The notes beneath the pieces were generated by a model that was given only the letters and a program-made list of their open reading frames with translations, searched no databases and was not told the DNA's origin. Shown here piece after piece: positions 25,542 to 33,780 of a DNA stretch of 64,000 nt. Source of the stretch: Mycolicibacter heraklionensis (GTDB taxonomy: Bacteria; Actinomycetota; Actinomycetes; Mycobacteriales; Mycobacteriaceae); contig NZ_LDPO01000024.1 in the NCBI RefSeq assembly GCF_001021505.1, positions 1 through 64,000 on the forward strand, read 5' to 3'. Both the position numbers and the translations under genes were made by a program. Every line of letters starts with the position of its first letter. Position 1 is the stretch's first letter.

Positions 25542-26222
25542 GTGCATGTTCGCACCTACCGTCGCCTGGTTGCCATGGTCGCGCTGCTCTTGATCGCGGC
25601 GCCGTTGGCCGGATGCGTGCGCATTCGGGCCAACATCACCGTCTCCCCCAACGATCAGGTCTCCGGCCAGATCGTCGTCGCGGCCAAGCCGCGCAACGAC
25701 AACGACACCGGCCCCAAGCTCAGCGCCGACCTGCCGTTCCCCCAGAAGATCGCGATCTCCAACTACAGCCGGGACGGCTACGTCGGCTCCCAGGCGGTGT
25801 TCTCCGACCTGACCTTCGCCGAACTGCCGCAGCTGGCCGGAATGCACCGCGACGCGGCCGGGGTGGACCTGTCGCTGCGCCGCGCCGGAAACCTGGTGAT
25901 CCTGGAAGGCCGAGTGGACCTCACCTCACTCAACGACCCGGAGGCCGACGTCGAGTTGAGCGTCGCGTTCCCCGGTGAGGTGACGTCCACCAACGGCGAC
26001 CGCATCGGTGGCGACACGGTGCAGTGGCGGCTCAAGCCTGGCGTGGTGAGCACCATGAGCGCCCAAGCCCGCTACACCGATCCCAGCACCCGATCATTCG
26101 CCCACGCCGCCATCTGGCTGATCCTGTCCACGTTCGCCGCGGCGGGCGCGGTTGCGGCAATCGCCTGGTACGGCCGGGACCGCGCACCGCGGTTCAGCTC
26201 CCCCGACGACAACGCCGGCTGA
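25542..26222 (+). CDS. lppM: Lipoprotein LppM
   Basis: A 226-residue predicted lipoprotein. The signal peptide ends in the lipobox LAGC (Cys near residue 25). A soluble beta-rich domain with ISNYSRDGYVGSQAVFSDLTF follows. A C-terminal membrane helix (about 187-208, AAIWLILSTFAAAGAVAAIAWY) is followed by a short charged tail. Matches Rv2171 LppM in layout, a protein implicated in phagocytosis and survival in macrophages by memory. It converges with the MTHFR-like gene, leaving only 13 bp between stops. Confidence 0.88.
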   Translation: MHVRTYRRLVAMVALLLIAAPLAGCVRIRANITVSPNDQVSGQIVVAAKPRNDNDTGPKLSADLPFPQKIAISNYSRDGYVGSQAVFSDLTFAELPQLAGMHRDAAGVDLSLRRAGNLVILEGRVDLTSLNDPEADVELSVAFPGEVTSTNGDRIGGDTVQWRLKPGVVSTMSAQARYTDPSTRSFAHAAIWLILSTFAAAGAVAAIAWYGRDRAPRFSSPDDNAG

Positions 26223-26235
26223 ACAGCCTCCCGGG

Positions 26236-27129
26236 TCAGCGGGGCGCCGGTGACCAGTACTCGAGCATCTGCGCGAAGGTCCGAAACGCCGCCGCGGACA
26301 CCCCGTAGGTCGCCTCGAAATGGATGCTCAGCGGGAAGCCCAGCTCCGCGACACCATCGATCACCCGCTTGTACAGGTCGAGCATCAGTTTGCGTCGCTG
26401 GTCGGGTTCGGCGTCGGCGAGCGTCTTGACGAAGTCCTGTTCGGCGGCCACCGCCGCGTTGCCCGGATCCTGAATCAGCCAGTTGATCAGGCCAGTCCGG
26501 TTCTCGAACGACGGCACGAAGCCGAACGACAGCAAGATCTCCGGGCGCGCGTCGCTGCGCTTGGCGAACTCGGTCAAGAACGGCACGATCGCGTCGGAGT
26601 ACAGCAGCTGGGTCAGCGCGAACGTCGCGCCGCTCTCGCATTTGAAGTTGAACCGGCCGATCTCGTCGGCCCGGGTGGGAATCAAGATGACGCCGCGGTT
26701 GGCCACGTCGGCGCGGAACGTCGCCAGCGCGTCGGTCGGCGGGATGCCCGAGCCCTCGCCGTCGGCCATGGTGCGGGGCACGCCGACGAAGACCACGCCC
26801 TCGATCCCCGCGCCGGTCAGATCGCCCAGCCGCCTCCGCAGCGCCGCCTCGTCGGAGAACGAGGTGACCTGGGTGCACAACCCGGCCATGCCCGGCAGCT
26901 CGGGGCGGATCGCGTTCCAGAAGTCCAGCACGTCGAGCTTGGGCTTCATCTCGATCGGGCGGTCGTCGTCCTCGGCGATCATGCTCGGCATCAGAATGTG
27001 GCGGATCCGCCCTTCGATGCCAGCCTCGGCAGCGAACCGCAGAACCTTGTGTGCCTCCTCGATCGTCTGCTCGGGGCCCTTGTCCACGTTCGGTGGGACA
27101 AGCTCGAGTGCGACGGTGTTCAAGGTCAC
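26236..27129 (-). CDS. Methylenetetrahydrofolate reductase-like protein (Rv2172c-like)
   Basis: A 297-residue protein of the MetF-like TIM-barrel group. It begins TLNTVALELVPPNVDKG, a degenerate version of the MTHFR start FELFPP. GVVFVGVPR, RFNFKCESGATFALTQLLYSD and a SFGFVPSF segment lie in the positions of the barrel strands that bind folate and flavin in canonical MTHFR. By memory, Rv2172c has been studied as an unusual mycobacterial MTHFR that supplies 5-methyl-THF for methionine synthesis. The GTG start at 27129 has AAGGAG upstream. It diverges from idsA2. Confidence 0.75.
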   Translation of the reverse strand: MTLNTVALELVPPNVDKGPEQTIEEAHKVLRFAAEAGIEGRIRHILMPSMIAEDDDRPIEMKPKLDVLDFWNAIRPELPGMAGLCTQVTSFSDEAALRRRLGDLTGAGIEGVVFVGVPRTMADGEGSGIPPTDALATFRADVANRGVILIPTRADEIGRFNFKCESGATFALTQLLYSDAIVPFLTEFAKRSDARPEILLSFGFVPSFENRTGLINWLIQDPGNAAVAAEQDFVKTLADAEPDQRRKLMLDLYKRVIDGVAELGFPLSIHFEATYGVSAAAFRTFAQMLEYWSPAPR

Positions 27130-27307
27130 GTACCAGCTCCTTGTGAAAGACAGTCAGCAGACGGTCAACGTTGCCACAGGGCAGGACCGGGCAGCATTGG
27201 CCGCCTCCGGCCGCTACCGGCCTGAGTCCCCCCGGCTGTGGTGGCACACTCTACGCTGGACCCACGCTGGGGGTCCCCGGCCGGGCAGCACAGAAAGGGG
27301 CGCCGAG

Positions 27308-28402
27308 CTGAGTTCCAAGGCAACCGCAGCGACTACTCCGTCGGCCGCCGAGCTGGCCGCGGCCGTGACCGAACAGCTGCGCTCCCACCTGCGCACCCGT
27401 CGCACCGAGACCGCCTATATCGGCGACGACTACGAGGCGTTGATCACCGGCCTCGAAGAATTCGTGCTGGTCGGCGGCAAGCGGCTGCGTCCGGCGTTCG
27501 CCTACTGGGGCTGGCGCGCCATCACCGGCCGGGATGCCGACGACGGCGAGTTGCTGCTGTTCTCCGCACTGGAACTGCTGCACGCCTGCGCCCTGGTGCA
27601 CGACGACGTGATCGACGCCTCAGCCACCCGCCGCGGCAACCCCACCACCCACCGCAAGTTCGCCGAGCTGCACCGCGCCCGCGGGTGGCGGGGCTCGGCC
27701 GACCAGTTCGGGATGTCGGCCGCCATCCTGCTCGGCGACCTGGCGCTGGTGTGGGCCGACGACATCGTCGCCGGTGCCGATCTGCCGGCCGATGCTCGGC
27801 AGCGGGTGCGGGGCGTGTGGTCGGACATCCGCACCGAGGTGCTGGGCGGCCAGTACCTCGACATCGTCGCCGAGTCCAGCGGCGTGGACTCGATCGCCTC
27901 GGCAATGCGGGTCAACACCTACAAGACCGCCTCCTACACGGTGGTGCGCCCGCTGCAGCTGGGCGTCGCCGCCGCTGCCGACCGGCCCGACATCCAGGCG
28001 CTGTTCCACGAACTCGGCACCGACCTGGGCGTCGCGTTCCAGTTGCGCGACGACGTGCTGGGAGTCTTCGGCGATCCAGCGGTGACCGGCAAGCCCTCCG
28101 GCGACGACTTGCGTTCGGGCAAGCGCACCGTGCTGCTGGCCGAAGCCGTTGAGCTGGCCGACAAGTCGGATCCGTTGGCGGCCAATCGGTTACGCAGCGC
28201 GATCGGCACTGCGCTGACCGAGGCGCAGGTCCGCGAGCTGTGCGAGATGATCGAGGCGGTAGGCGCTCTGGCGGCTGTCGAGGACCGTATCGATCTGCTG
28301 ACCCGCCGCGCCATGGCCGCGCTGGCGGCCGCGCCCATCGACGAGGTTGCCAAAGCCGGACTGACCGACCTGGCCCGCCGGGTCGCCGACCGGTCCGCCT
28401 GA
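27308..28402 (+). CDS. idsA2: Polyprenyl (geranylgeranyl-type) diphosphate synthase IdsA2
   Basis: An all-alpha trans-isoprenyl diphosphate synthase of about 364 residues. GGKRLRP, the first Asp-rich motif LVHDDVIDASATRRG, and the second LRDDVLGVFGDPAVTGKPSGDD are present, followed by KRTVLLAEA. It condenses isopentenyl diphosphate with allylic diphosphates to give C15-C20 chains. The start is uncertain: no ATG lies in a sensible place. AGAAAGGGG (27292-27300) is positioned seven bases before a CTG at 27308; a GTG at 27365 is the alternative and matches the shorter M. tuberculosis N-terminus. mptA follows 15 bp downstream. Confidence 0.88.
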   Translation: MSSKATAATTPSAAELAAAVTEQLRSHLRTRRTETAYIGDDYEALITGLEEFVLVGGKRLRPAFAYWGWRAITGRDADDGELLLFSALELLHACALVHDDVIDASATRRGNPTTHRKFAELHRARGWRGSADQFGMSAAILLGDLALVWADDIVAGADLPADARQRVRGVWSDIRTEVLGGQYLDIVAESSGVDSIASAMRVNTYKTASYTVVRPLQLGVAAAADRPDIQALFHELGTDLGVAFQLRDDVLGVFGDPAVTGKPSGDDLRSGKRTVLLAEAVELADKSDPLAANRLRSAIGTALTEAQVRELCEMIEAVGALAAVEDRIDLLTRRAMAALAAAPIDEVAKAGLTDLARRVADRSA

Positions 28403-28417
28403 TCGCCCGGAGCGCCG

Positions 28418-30112
28418 ATGTCGAACCCCACCATCCCACCGGTCACGAGTGCGTCCAGCGACGCCGCCAGCGGCCTTCGGCGACTGCGGCAGTTCGCCGC
28501 CGGCGAGCAGGCGGGGGCCGCCTGGCTCGGCTGCCTGGGTGCCCTGCTGATCACGCTGGGCGGCTTGGGCGCCGGCAGCACCCGCATCCAGGACCCGGTG
28601 CTGGATTCCCTGCACCTGTCATGGCTGCGCTTCGGTCACGGTCTGGTGCTGTCGTCGGTGCTGCTGTGGGCCGGAGTCGCGGTGATGCTGGTGGCCTGGC
28701 TCGGCTTGGGCCGGCGGGTGATCGAGGGCACCGTGAGCACCTACACGTTGATCGCCACCACGGGCTTCTGGCTGGCGCCGCTGCTGCTCTCGGTCCCGGT
28801 GTTCAGCCGCGACACCTACTCCTACCTGGCCCAGGGCGCCCTGCTGCGCGATGGATTCGACCCGTATCAGGTGGGGCCGGTCGACAACCCCAATCCCCTG
28901 CTCGACGATGTCAGCCCGATCTGGGCCGCGACGACAGCACCGTACGGCCCGGCATTCATTCTGGTCGCCAAGCTCGTCACGATGCTGGTGGGCAACAATG
29001 TGGTGGCCGGCACCATGGTGCTGCGCCTGTGCATGCTGCCCGGGCTGGCGCTGCTGATCTGGGCCGCGCCCCGGGTGGCCGCCCGAGTCGGTGGCAGCGC
29101 GCCCGCGGCGCTGTTTCTGGCCGTGCTCAACCCGTTGGTGATCATCCACCTGATGGGCGGGGTGCACAACGAGATGCTGATGGTCGGCCTGGTGCTCGCC
29201 GGGATCGCGCTGACCCTGGAACGCCGCCACCTGGCGGGGATAACGCTGGTGGCGCTGGCAGCAGCGGTAAAAGCCACTGCCGCAATCGCATTGCCTTTCC
29301 TGGTGTGGGTGTGGATGCGTCGCCTGCGGGAGCCCCGCGGTTCAGCGAGGCTCGACGAAGGAGAGCCGAAGCTGGAACCGCGGCATGAACCCCGCGGTTC
29401 AGCGAGGCTCGACGAAGGAGAGCCGAAGCTGGAACCGCGGCTTGAACACCGCGGTTCAGCGAGGCTCGACGAAGGAGAGCCGAAGCTGGAACCGCGGCTT
29501 GAGCCCCGCGGCTATCCGACAGTGGTCGCCTTCGCCGCCGCGACTGCGGTGTCCACGGCGATCGTTGTCGCGGTGTTCGCGGTGCTGTCGGCCCTGGCCG
29601 GAGTGGGCCTGGGCTGGTTGACCGCATTGCTGGCCGGCAACGTCAAGATCATCAACTGGCTCACCGTGCCGACGGCGGCCGCCAACCTGATCCACGCCGT
29701 CGGCGGGTTGTTCGCCCCGGTCAACTTCTACGCCGTTCTGCACATCACCCGGATCAGCGGGGTCGCGGTGATCGGGCTGGCGCTGCCGGTGCTGTGGTGG
29801 CGGTCGCGGCGCGACGATCGCGCTGCGGTCGCCGGAATCGCCTGGGCCATGCTGGTGGTGGTGCTGTTCGTGCCCGCCGCCTTGCCCTGGTACTACACCT
29901 GGCCGCTGGCGGTGGCGGCCACCCTGGTCCGTTCACCGACCGCGATCGCCGCGATCGCCGCGGCCTCGACGTGGATCATGGTGATCTTCAAACCCGACGG
30001 CTCGCACGGCATGTACACCTGGCTGCATGTGATCGGTGCGACCGGCTGCGCCGTGTACGCCTGGCGCCGACTGTCCCAGGCACAGCCGGCGCCGGAACTC
30101 GACGCCGCTTGA
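28418..30112 (+). CDS. mptA: Alpha-(1->6) mannosyltransferase MptA with in-frame triple repeat insertion
   Basis: A 564-residue polytopic membrane protein of the C-type polyprenyl-phosphate-mannose transferases (GT87) that extends the mannan backbone of lipomannan and LAM. The first extracytoplasmic loop holds VFSRDTYSYLAQG, the expected Asp-containing catalytic motif, and DNPNPLLDDVSPIW follows. At residues 307-363, between a helix ending FLVWVWMRRL and one starting YPTVVAFAAA, lie three tandem 19-residue repeats of the type RGSARLDEGEPKLEPRHEP. Without them the protein would be 507 residues, close to the 516 of M. tuberculosis MptA by memory. The insertion is in a basic, probably cytoplasmic, loop. 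Confidence 0.93.
   Translation: MSNPTIPPVTSASSDAASGLRRLRQFAAGEQAGAAWLGCLGALLITLGGLGAGSTRIQDPVLDSLHLSWLRFGHGLVLSSVLLWAGVAVMLVAWLGLGRRVIEGTVSTYTLIATTGFWLAPLLLSVPVFSRDTYSYLAQGALLRDGFDPYQVGPVDNPNPLLDDVSPIWAATTAPYGPAFILVAKLVTMLVGNNVVAGTMVLRLCMLPGLALLIWAAPRVAARVGGSAPAALFLAVLNPLVIIHLMGGVHNEMLMVGLVLAGIALTLERRHLAGITLVALAAAVKATAAIALPFLVWVWMRRLREPRGSARLDEGEPKLEPRHEPRGSARLDEGEPKLEPRLEHRGSARLDEGEPKLEPRLEPRGYPTVVAFAAATAVSTAIVVAVFAVLSALAGVGLGWLTALLAGNVKIINWLTVPTAAANLIHAVGGLFAPVNFYAVLHITRISGVAVIGLALPVLWWRSRRDDRAAVAGIAWAMLVVVLFVPAALPWYYTWPLAVAATLVRSPTAIAAIAAASTWIMVIFKPDGSHGMYTWLHVIGATGCAVYAWRRLSQAQPAPELDAA
29336..29506 (+). repeat. Three tandem 57-bp palindromic elements inside mptA
   Basis: Units at 29336-29392, 29393-29449 and 29450-29506 are almost identical, with a few additional matching bases after the third. 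Each starts cgcggttcagcgaggctcga and ends with an agctggaaccgcgg arm plus a short spacer. Outer arms CCGCGGTTC/GAACCGCGG pair perfectly, and an inner GGCTC/GAGCC pair makes a second stem. The unit is 19 codons long, so any number of copies preserves the frame. Copies elsewhere in the window show this is a dispersed element and not an internal MptA motif. Confidence 0.92.
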
Positions 30113-30128
30113 GCGACGCCGCTTGAAG

Positions 30129-30533
30129 TCAGTAGGCCATGGCTTGCGCCCGGCGCATCACCTCGCGGGCCTGATGTGCGTGCAGCGCATCGATCGGGCG
30201 GGCGTTGTCGATCGACTCCCGCACGCCGTCGCGGGTCAACGACAGCGACGAATCCGGCGTGAACAGCCACCGCACGATGTCGGTCTGCTGATATCCGCCG
30301 TCGTGCAGCAGTGCCAGTAGCCCGGGCAGGCTCTTGACGACGTCCCCGTCTGCGGTGAAGAACACCTGCGGGACCACCAGCACACCGGCCCGCCGCACCG
30401 CGACCAGATGGTTGTCGCGCAGGTACTGGTGCACCTTGGTGACTGGCACCCCGAGCATTTCGGCGACCGTCGGCAGATCAAAGGTGGGTTCGTCGGGCTC
30501 AAGCACGTCTTCGGAGGCCGGAATGCTGCTCAC
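30129..30533 (-). CDS. DNA-binding protein, PknL substrate (Rv2175c-like)
   Basis: A 134-residue protein with an N-terminal winged-helix/MerR-type helix-turn-helix. FDLPTVAEMLGVPVTKVHQYLRDNHLVAVRRAG is the recognition unit, and the rest (LHDGGYQQTDIVRWLFTPDSSL, RESIDNARPIDAL) is helical. It corresponds to Rv2175c, a DNA-binding protein phosphorylated by PknL in M. tuberculosis. It diverges from pknL across a 52-bp promoter region, consistent with a kinase-substrate pair. Confidence 0.9.
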   Translation of the reverse strand: MSSIPASEDVLEPDEPTFDLPTVAEMLGVPVTKVHQYLRDNHLVAVRRAGVLVVPQVFFTADGDVVKSLPGLLALLHDGGYQQTDIVRWLFTPDSSLSLTRDGVRESIDNARPIDALHAHQAREVMRRAQAMAY

Positions 30534-30585
30534 GACACAAGTTTAAAGCCGCCGGACCGGCCGTCCACACACATACCATGACCAG

Positions 30586-31770
30586 GTGACTGGAGCGTGG
30601 GGCGGCGACGCACTGGTGGGCGCCCTGCTCGACGACCGGTACCGGGTGGGCGCCCGGATCGCCACCGGCGGCACCTCCACGGTGTACCGCGGTCTCGACG
30701 AGCGCCTGGACCGCCCGGTCGCGGTCAAGGTGATGGATCTGCGCTACGCCGGTGACCAGCAATTCCTGACCCGGTTCCAGCTCGAGGCCCGAGCGGTCGC
30801 CCGGCTCAAAGACCCCGGGCTGGTCGCGGTCTACGACCAGGGTTTCGGTACCCCGCACGACCCCGGGCAGCCGTTTCTGGTGATGGAACTCGTCGAGGGC
30901 GGGACCCTGCGAGAGCTGCTCAACGAACGTGGCCCGATGCCGCCGCATGCGGTCGCCGCGGTACTGCGGCCGGTGCTGGGGGCACTGGGGATCGCGCACC
31001 GGGCCGGGCTGGTGCACCGTGACGTCAAACCGGAGAACATCCTGATCTCCGACGACGGCGACGTGAAGGTGGTCGACTTCGGGTTGGTCCGCGCCCTCGC
31101 GGCGGCGGGAATCACCTCCACCAACGTGATTTTGGGCACCGCGGCCTACCTGTCACCGGAGCAGGTCCGGGACGGAAACGCCGGACCCGCCAGCGACGTG
31201 TACGGGGTCGGCGTGCTCACCTACGAGCTGTTGACCGGACAGACACCCTTCTCCGGCGATTCGGCGTTGACGGTGGCCTACCAACGACTGGATCACGATG
31301 TCCCCCCGCCGAGTTCCGCCATCGACGGGGTCCCAGGCGAATTCGACGACCTGGTTGCCCGGGCGACCGCCCGTGAACCGGCGGAGCGCTATGCCGACGG
31401 GCTCGAGATGGCGCACGCAGTCGACGTGATCAGCGAGCGGCTGGCACTGCCGGCGTTTCGGGTGCCGGCCCCCCGCAATTCCGCTCAGCACAACGCGGCC
31501 CCGCCCCGGCGCGCCGCCGAGCGCCCGGTGCCGCCGGCGCACCAGACACTGCATATGACTCGCGGGCCGGCGGACTGGGTGGACGACACCGACACCCAAT
31601 ATCAGCTGGTGACAGGGCAATTCGGCGGGGTCGAACTGAGCCGGTTCGTGTTGGAGCGCCAGCACGCCCGCCGGATGGTGATCATCTGGCTGGCCGTGTT
31701 GTTCGCGGTCACCACGCTGGTGGCCGCGTCGGCGTGGACGCTGGGCAACAACGTCGGCGCGCTGCTGTAG
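30586..31770 (+). CDS. pknL: Serine/threonine protein kinase PknL
   Basis: A 394-residue Hanks-type kinase. The glycine loop GTSTVYRG (residues 29-36), the ATP lysine K48, catalytic HRDVKPEN (144-151), DFG (164-166) and the GTAAYLSPEQV activation-segment end are complete. A Pro-rich linker follows the kinase domain. One membrane helix (about 365-388, VIIWLAVLFAVTTLVAASAW) lies near the very C-terminus, leaving almost no extracytoplasmic sensor. This matches PknL, which phosphorylates the protein encoded by the divergent neighbour. The start is a GTG at 30586. Confidence 0.95.
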   Translation: MTGAWGGDALVGALLDDRYRVGARIATGGTSTVYRGLDERLDRPVAVKVMDLRYAGDQQFLTRFQLEARAVARLKDPGLVAVYDQGFGTPHDPGQPFLVMELVEGGTLRELLNERGPMPPHAVAAVLRPVLGALGIAHRAGLVHRDVKPENILISDDGDVKVVDFGLVRALAAAGITSTNVILGTAAYLSPEQVRDGNAGPASDVYGVGVLTYELLTGQTPFSGDSALTVAYQRLDHDVPPPSSAIDGVPGEFDDLVARATAREPAERYADGLEMAHAVDVISERLALPAFRVPAPRNSAQHNAAPPRRAAERPVPPAHQTLHMTRGPADWVDDTDTQYQLVTGQFGGVELSRFVLERQHARRMVIIWLAVLFAVTTLVAASAWTLGNNVGALL

Positions 31771-31788
31771 CCCCCCTGGACCCCCTTT

Positions 31789-31854
31789 GGTGCGAGCGTG
31801 CATGTTTGTACGCCCAGCACGGCGTGTCGCCGGGCAAACACGCACCCTCGCGCC
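31789..31854. terminator. Palindromic element between convergent pknL and aroG
   Basis: The left part (ggtgcgagcgtgcatgtttg) and the right part (gggcaaacacgcaccctcgc) form a long imperfect inverted repeat of roughly 30 bp per arm, filling the 95-bp gap between the two stop codons. Position and symmetry suggest a bidirectional terminator. By memory this sequence type recurs at convergent gene ends in mycobacteria. Confidence 0.6.
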
Positions 31855-31865
31855 CCGGGGGGACG

Positions 31866-33251
31866 TCAGCCGCGTAGCATCTCGGCGACCAGGAAGGCCA
31901 ACTCCAGGCTCTGCTGGGTGTTGAGCCGCGGGTCGCACGCCGTCTCGTAGCGGCCGCCCAGGTCCGCGTCCGAAATGTCTTGGGCGCCACCGAGACACTC
32001 GGTGACGTCCTCCCCGGTGAACTCCAGGTGGATGCCGCCGGGGTGAGTGCCCAGCGCGTGATGCACCTCGAAGAACCCCTGTACCTCGTCGACGATCCGA
32101 TCGAAGTGCCGGGTCTTGTGGCCGGTGGAGGCCTCGTGAGTGTTGCCGTGCATCGGGTCGCACTGCCAGATCACCTGGTGTCCGGTGGCCTGCACCTTCT
32201 CGATGATCCCCGGCAGCAGGTCGCGCACCTTGCTGTTCCCCATCCGACTGATCAGGGTGAGTCGCCCCGGGACATTGTGCGGGTCAAGACGTTCCACGTA
32301 CTCGACTGCCTGGTCCGGTGTGGTGGTAGGACCGAGTTTGACCCCGATCGGGTTGGCGATCACCTCGGCGAGCGCGATGTGGGCGTGATCGAGCTGGCGG
32401 GTCCGCTCGCCGATCCACACGTAGTGCGCCGACAGGTCGTAGAGCTGCGGTGTGCCTGCGACGTCAGCCATCCGCAGCATGGCCCGCTCGTAGTCGAGCA
32501 CCAAAGCTTCGTGGCTGGCGTAGATCTCGGCGGTCTGCAACTCCCGGTCGGCGACCCCGCACGCGCTCATGAACTTCAGGCCACGGTCGATCTCACCGGC
32601 CAGGGCCTCGTAGCGGGCACCCGCCGGCGAGGTGCGGACGAATTCCCGGTTCCAGTCGTGCACCAGTTCCAGCGACGCCAGGCCCGACGACGTCAGCGCC
32701 CGCACCAGGTTCATCGCGGCGCTGGCGTTGGCGTAGGCCCGCACCAGCCGCGACGGGTCGTGTTCGCGCACCGCGGCATCGGGAGCCAGGCCGTTGATCA
32801 TGTCTCCGCGGTAAGACTTCAGCCCCAGCGCGTCGATGTCGGCCGAGCGCGGCTTGGCGTATTGACCGGCGATGCGGGCCATCTTGACCACCGGCATGCT
32901 GGCGCCGTAGGTCAGCACCACGGCCATCTGCAGCAGAGTGCGGATGTTGCCCTTGATGTGCGGCTCGGTGTTGTCGGTGAAGGTCTCGGCGCAGTCGCCG
33001 CCCTGCAGCAGGAATGCCTCCCCGCGAGCTACCTGGGCCAGCTGCGCCTTGAGGCGCTCGATCTCGGACGCCACTGTGATCGGCGGGACGCTCTCCAGCA
33101 CGGTACGCATGGCCTTGGCCTGGTCGGCGGGCCAGCTCGGTTGCTGGACGGCCGGCCGGGCCAGCGCGGCGTCGAGGCGCTCGCGCAGATCCGCGGGCAG
33201 CGGCGGCAACGCCGGCAGCTGGTCGATGGGTACGTCAACGGTCCAGTTCAC
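31866..33251 (-). CDS. aroG: DAHP synthase AroG (class II)
   Basis: A 461-residue class II 3-deoxy-D-arabino-heptulosonate-7-phosphate synthase, the first step of the shikimate pathway. QGGDCAETF, KMARIAGQYAKPRS, SYRGDMING, GERTRQLDHAHI, the RMGNSKVRDLLPGII segment, WQCDPMHGNTHE and ETACDPRLNTQQSLELAF are all class II hallmarks. The M. tuberculosis enzyme (462 residues by memory) aligns throughout and is regulated by aromatic amino acids and by chorismate mutase binding. The GTG at 33251 gives MNWTVDVPIDQLP; an overlapping ATG is out of frame and stops at once. Confidence 0.97.
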   Translation of the reverse strand: MNWTVDVPIDQLPALPPLPADLRERLDAALARPAVQQPSWPADQAKAMRTVLESVPPITVASEIERLKAQLAQVARGEAFLLQGGDCAETFTDNTEPHIKGNIRTLLQMAVVLTYGASMPVVKMARIAGQYAKPRSADIDALGLKSYRGDMINGLAPDAAVREHDPSRLVRAYANASAAMNLVRALTSSGLASLELVHDWNREFVRTSPAGARYEALAGEIDRGLKFMSACGVADRELQTAEIYASHEALVLDYERAMLRMADVAGTPQLYDLSAHYVWIGERTRQLDHAHIALAEVIANPIGVKLGPTTTPDQAVEYVERLDPHNVPGRLTLISRMGNSKVRDLLPGIIEKVQATGHQVIWQCDPMHGNTHEASTGHKTRHFDRIVDEVQGFFEVHHALGTHPGGIHLEFTGEDVTECLGGAQDISDADLGGRYETACDPRLNTQQSLELAFLVAEMLRG

Positions 33252-33285
33252 CCGACCATGGTAGCCGGGTGCCGACCCGCCCTGA

Positions 33286-33780
33286 TCAGGCCAGTTCGCT
33301 GCCGGTGATGACCTGGAAACGGCGCAGCTGGTCGCGGGCGTCCACCAGCGCATCGTGACTGCCCGTCGACCGAGGTGGCAGCCGCGGCTGGTCCCGGTCC
33401 TCCCACAGTTGCTTGAGCTCACGGGTAAAACGTGGGATCGGCGCCGGCAGATCCGGCATGGTGCCCCACAACTGGCAGAGCACCACGTGGTCGTAGGCGC
33501 CGACCCAGGCCCACAACTCGATCGGCTCGCCGCGCTCGACGCCGAAGAACTCCTCCAGATCCGCGCGGATCCGGCTGCGCGACCGCCAGGCCTGTGACGC
33601 CGGCGACGGCAGCTTCGGCAGTACATGGGTGCGCACCCACGGCCCCGCCCGATCCGGGTCGAACTCGGTGGAGACCGCATAGTATTCGCGCCCGTCCTCG
33701 GCGACCACACCGATCGAGATCAGCTCGATGGTGCGGCCGTCCTCGATGAACTCGGTGTCGTAGAAGTACCTCACTGCCAC
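33286..33780 (-). CDS. 3'-5' exoribonuclease RNase AS (Rv2179c-like)
   Basis: A 164-residue DEDDh-type nuclease. MAVRYFYDTEFIEDG carries the first Asp and Glu, AWVGAYDHVVL the second Asp, and GSHDALVDARDQLRRF the catalytic His and last Asp. The homologue Rv2179c has been structurally described as an exoribonuclease acting on adenylate-containing RNA. The gene overlaps the end of the upstream membrane protein gene by 10 bp, indicating co-transcription. Confidence 0.9.
   Translation of the reverse strand: MAVRYFYDTEFIEDGRTIELISIGVVAEDGREYYAVSTEFDPDRAGPWVRTHVLPKLPSPASQAWRSRSRIRADLEEFFGVERGEPIELWAWVGAYDHVVLCQLWGTMPDLPAPIPRFTRELKQLWEDRDQPRLPPRSTGSHDALVDARDQLRRFQVITGSELA

Noticed and set aside
29336..29506. 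Interpretation of the mptA repeats as a sequencing or assembly duplication
   Set aside because: The unit also occurs in murD, after fadD15 and in diverged form near 60.4 kb, and the copies differ at several bases, so a simple artefact is unlikely, although the exact copy number could still be misassembled.
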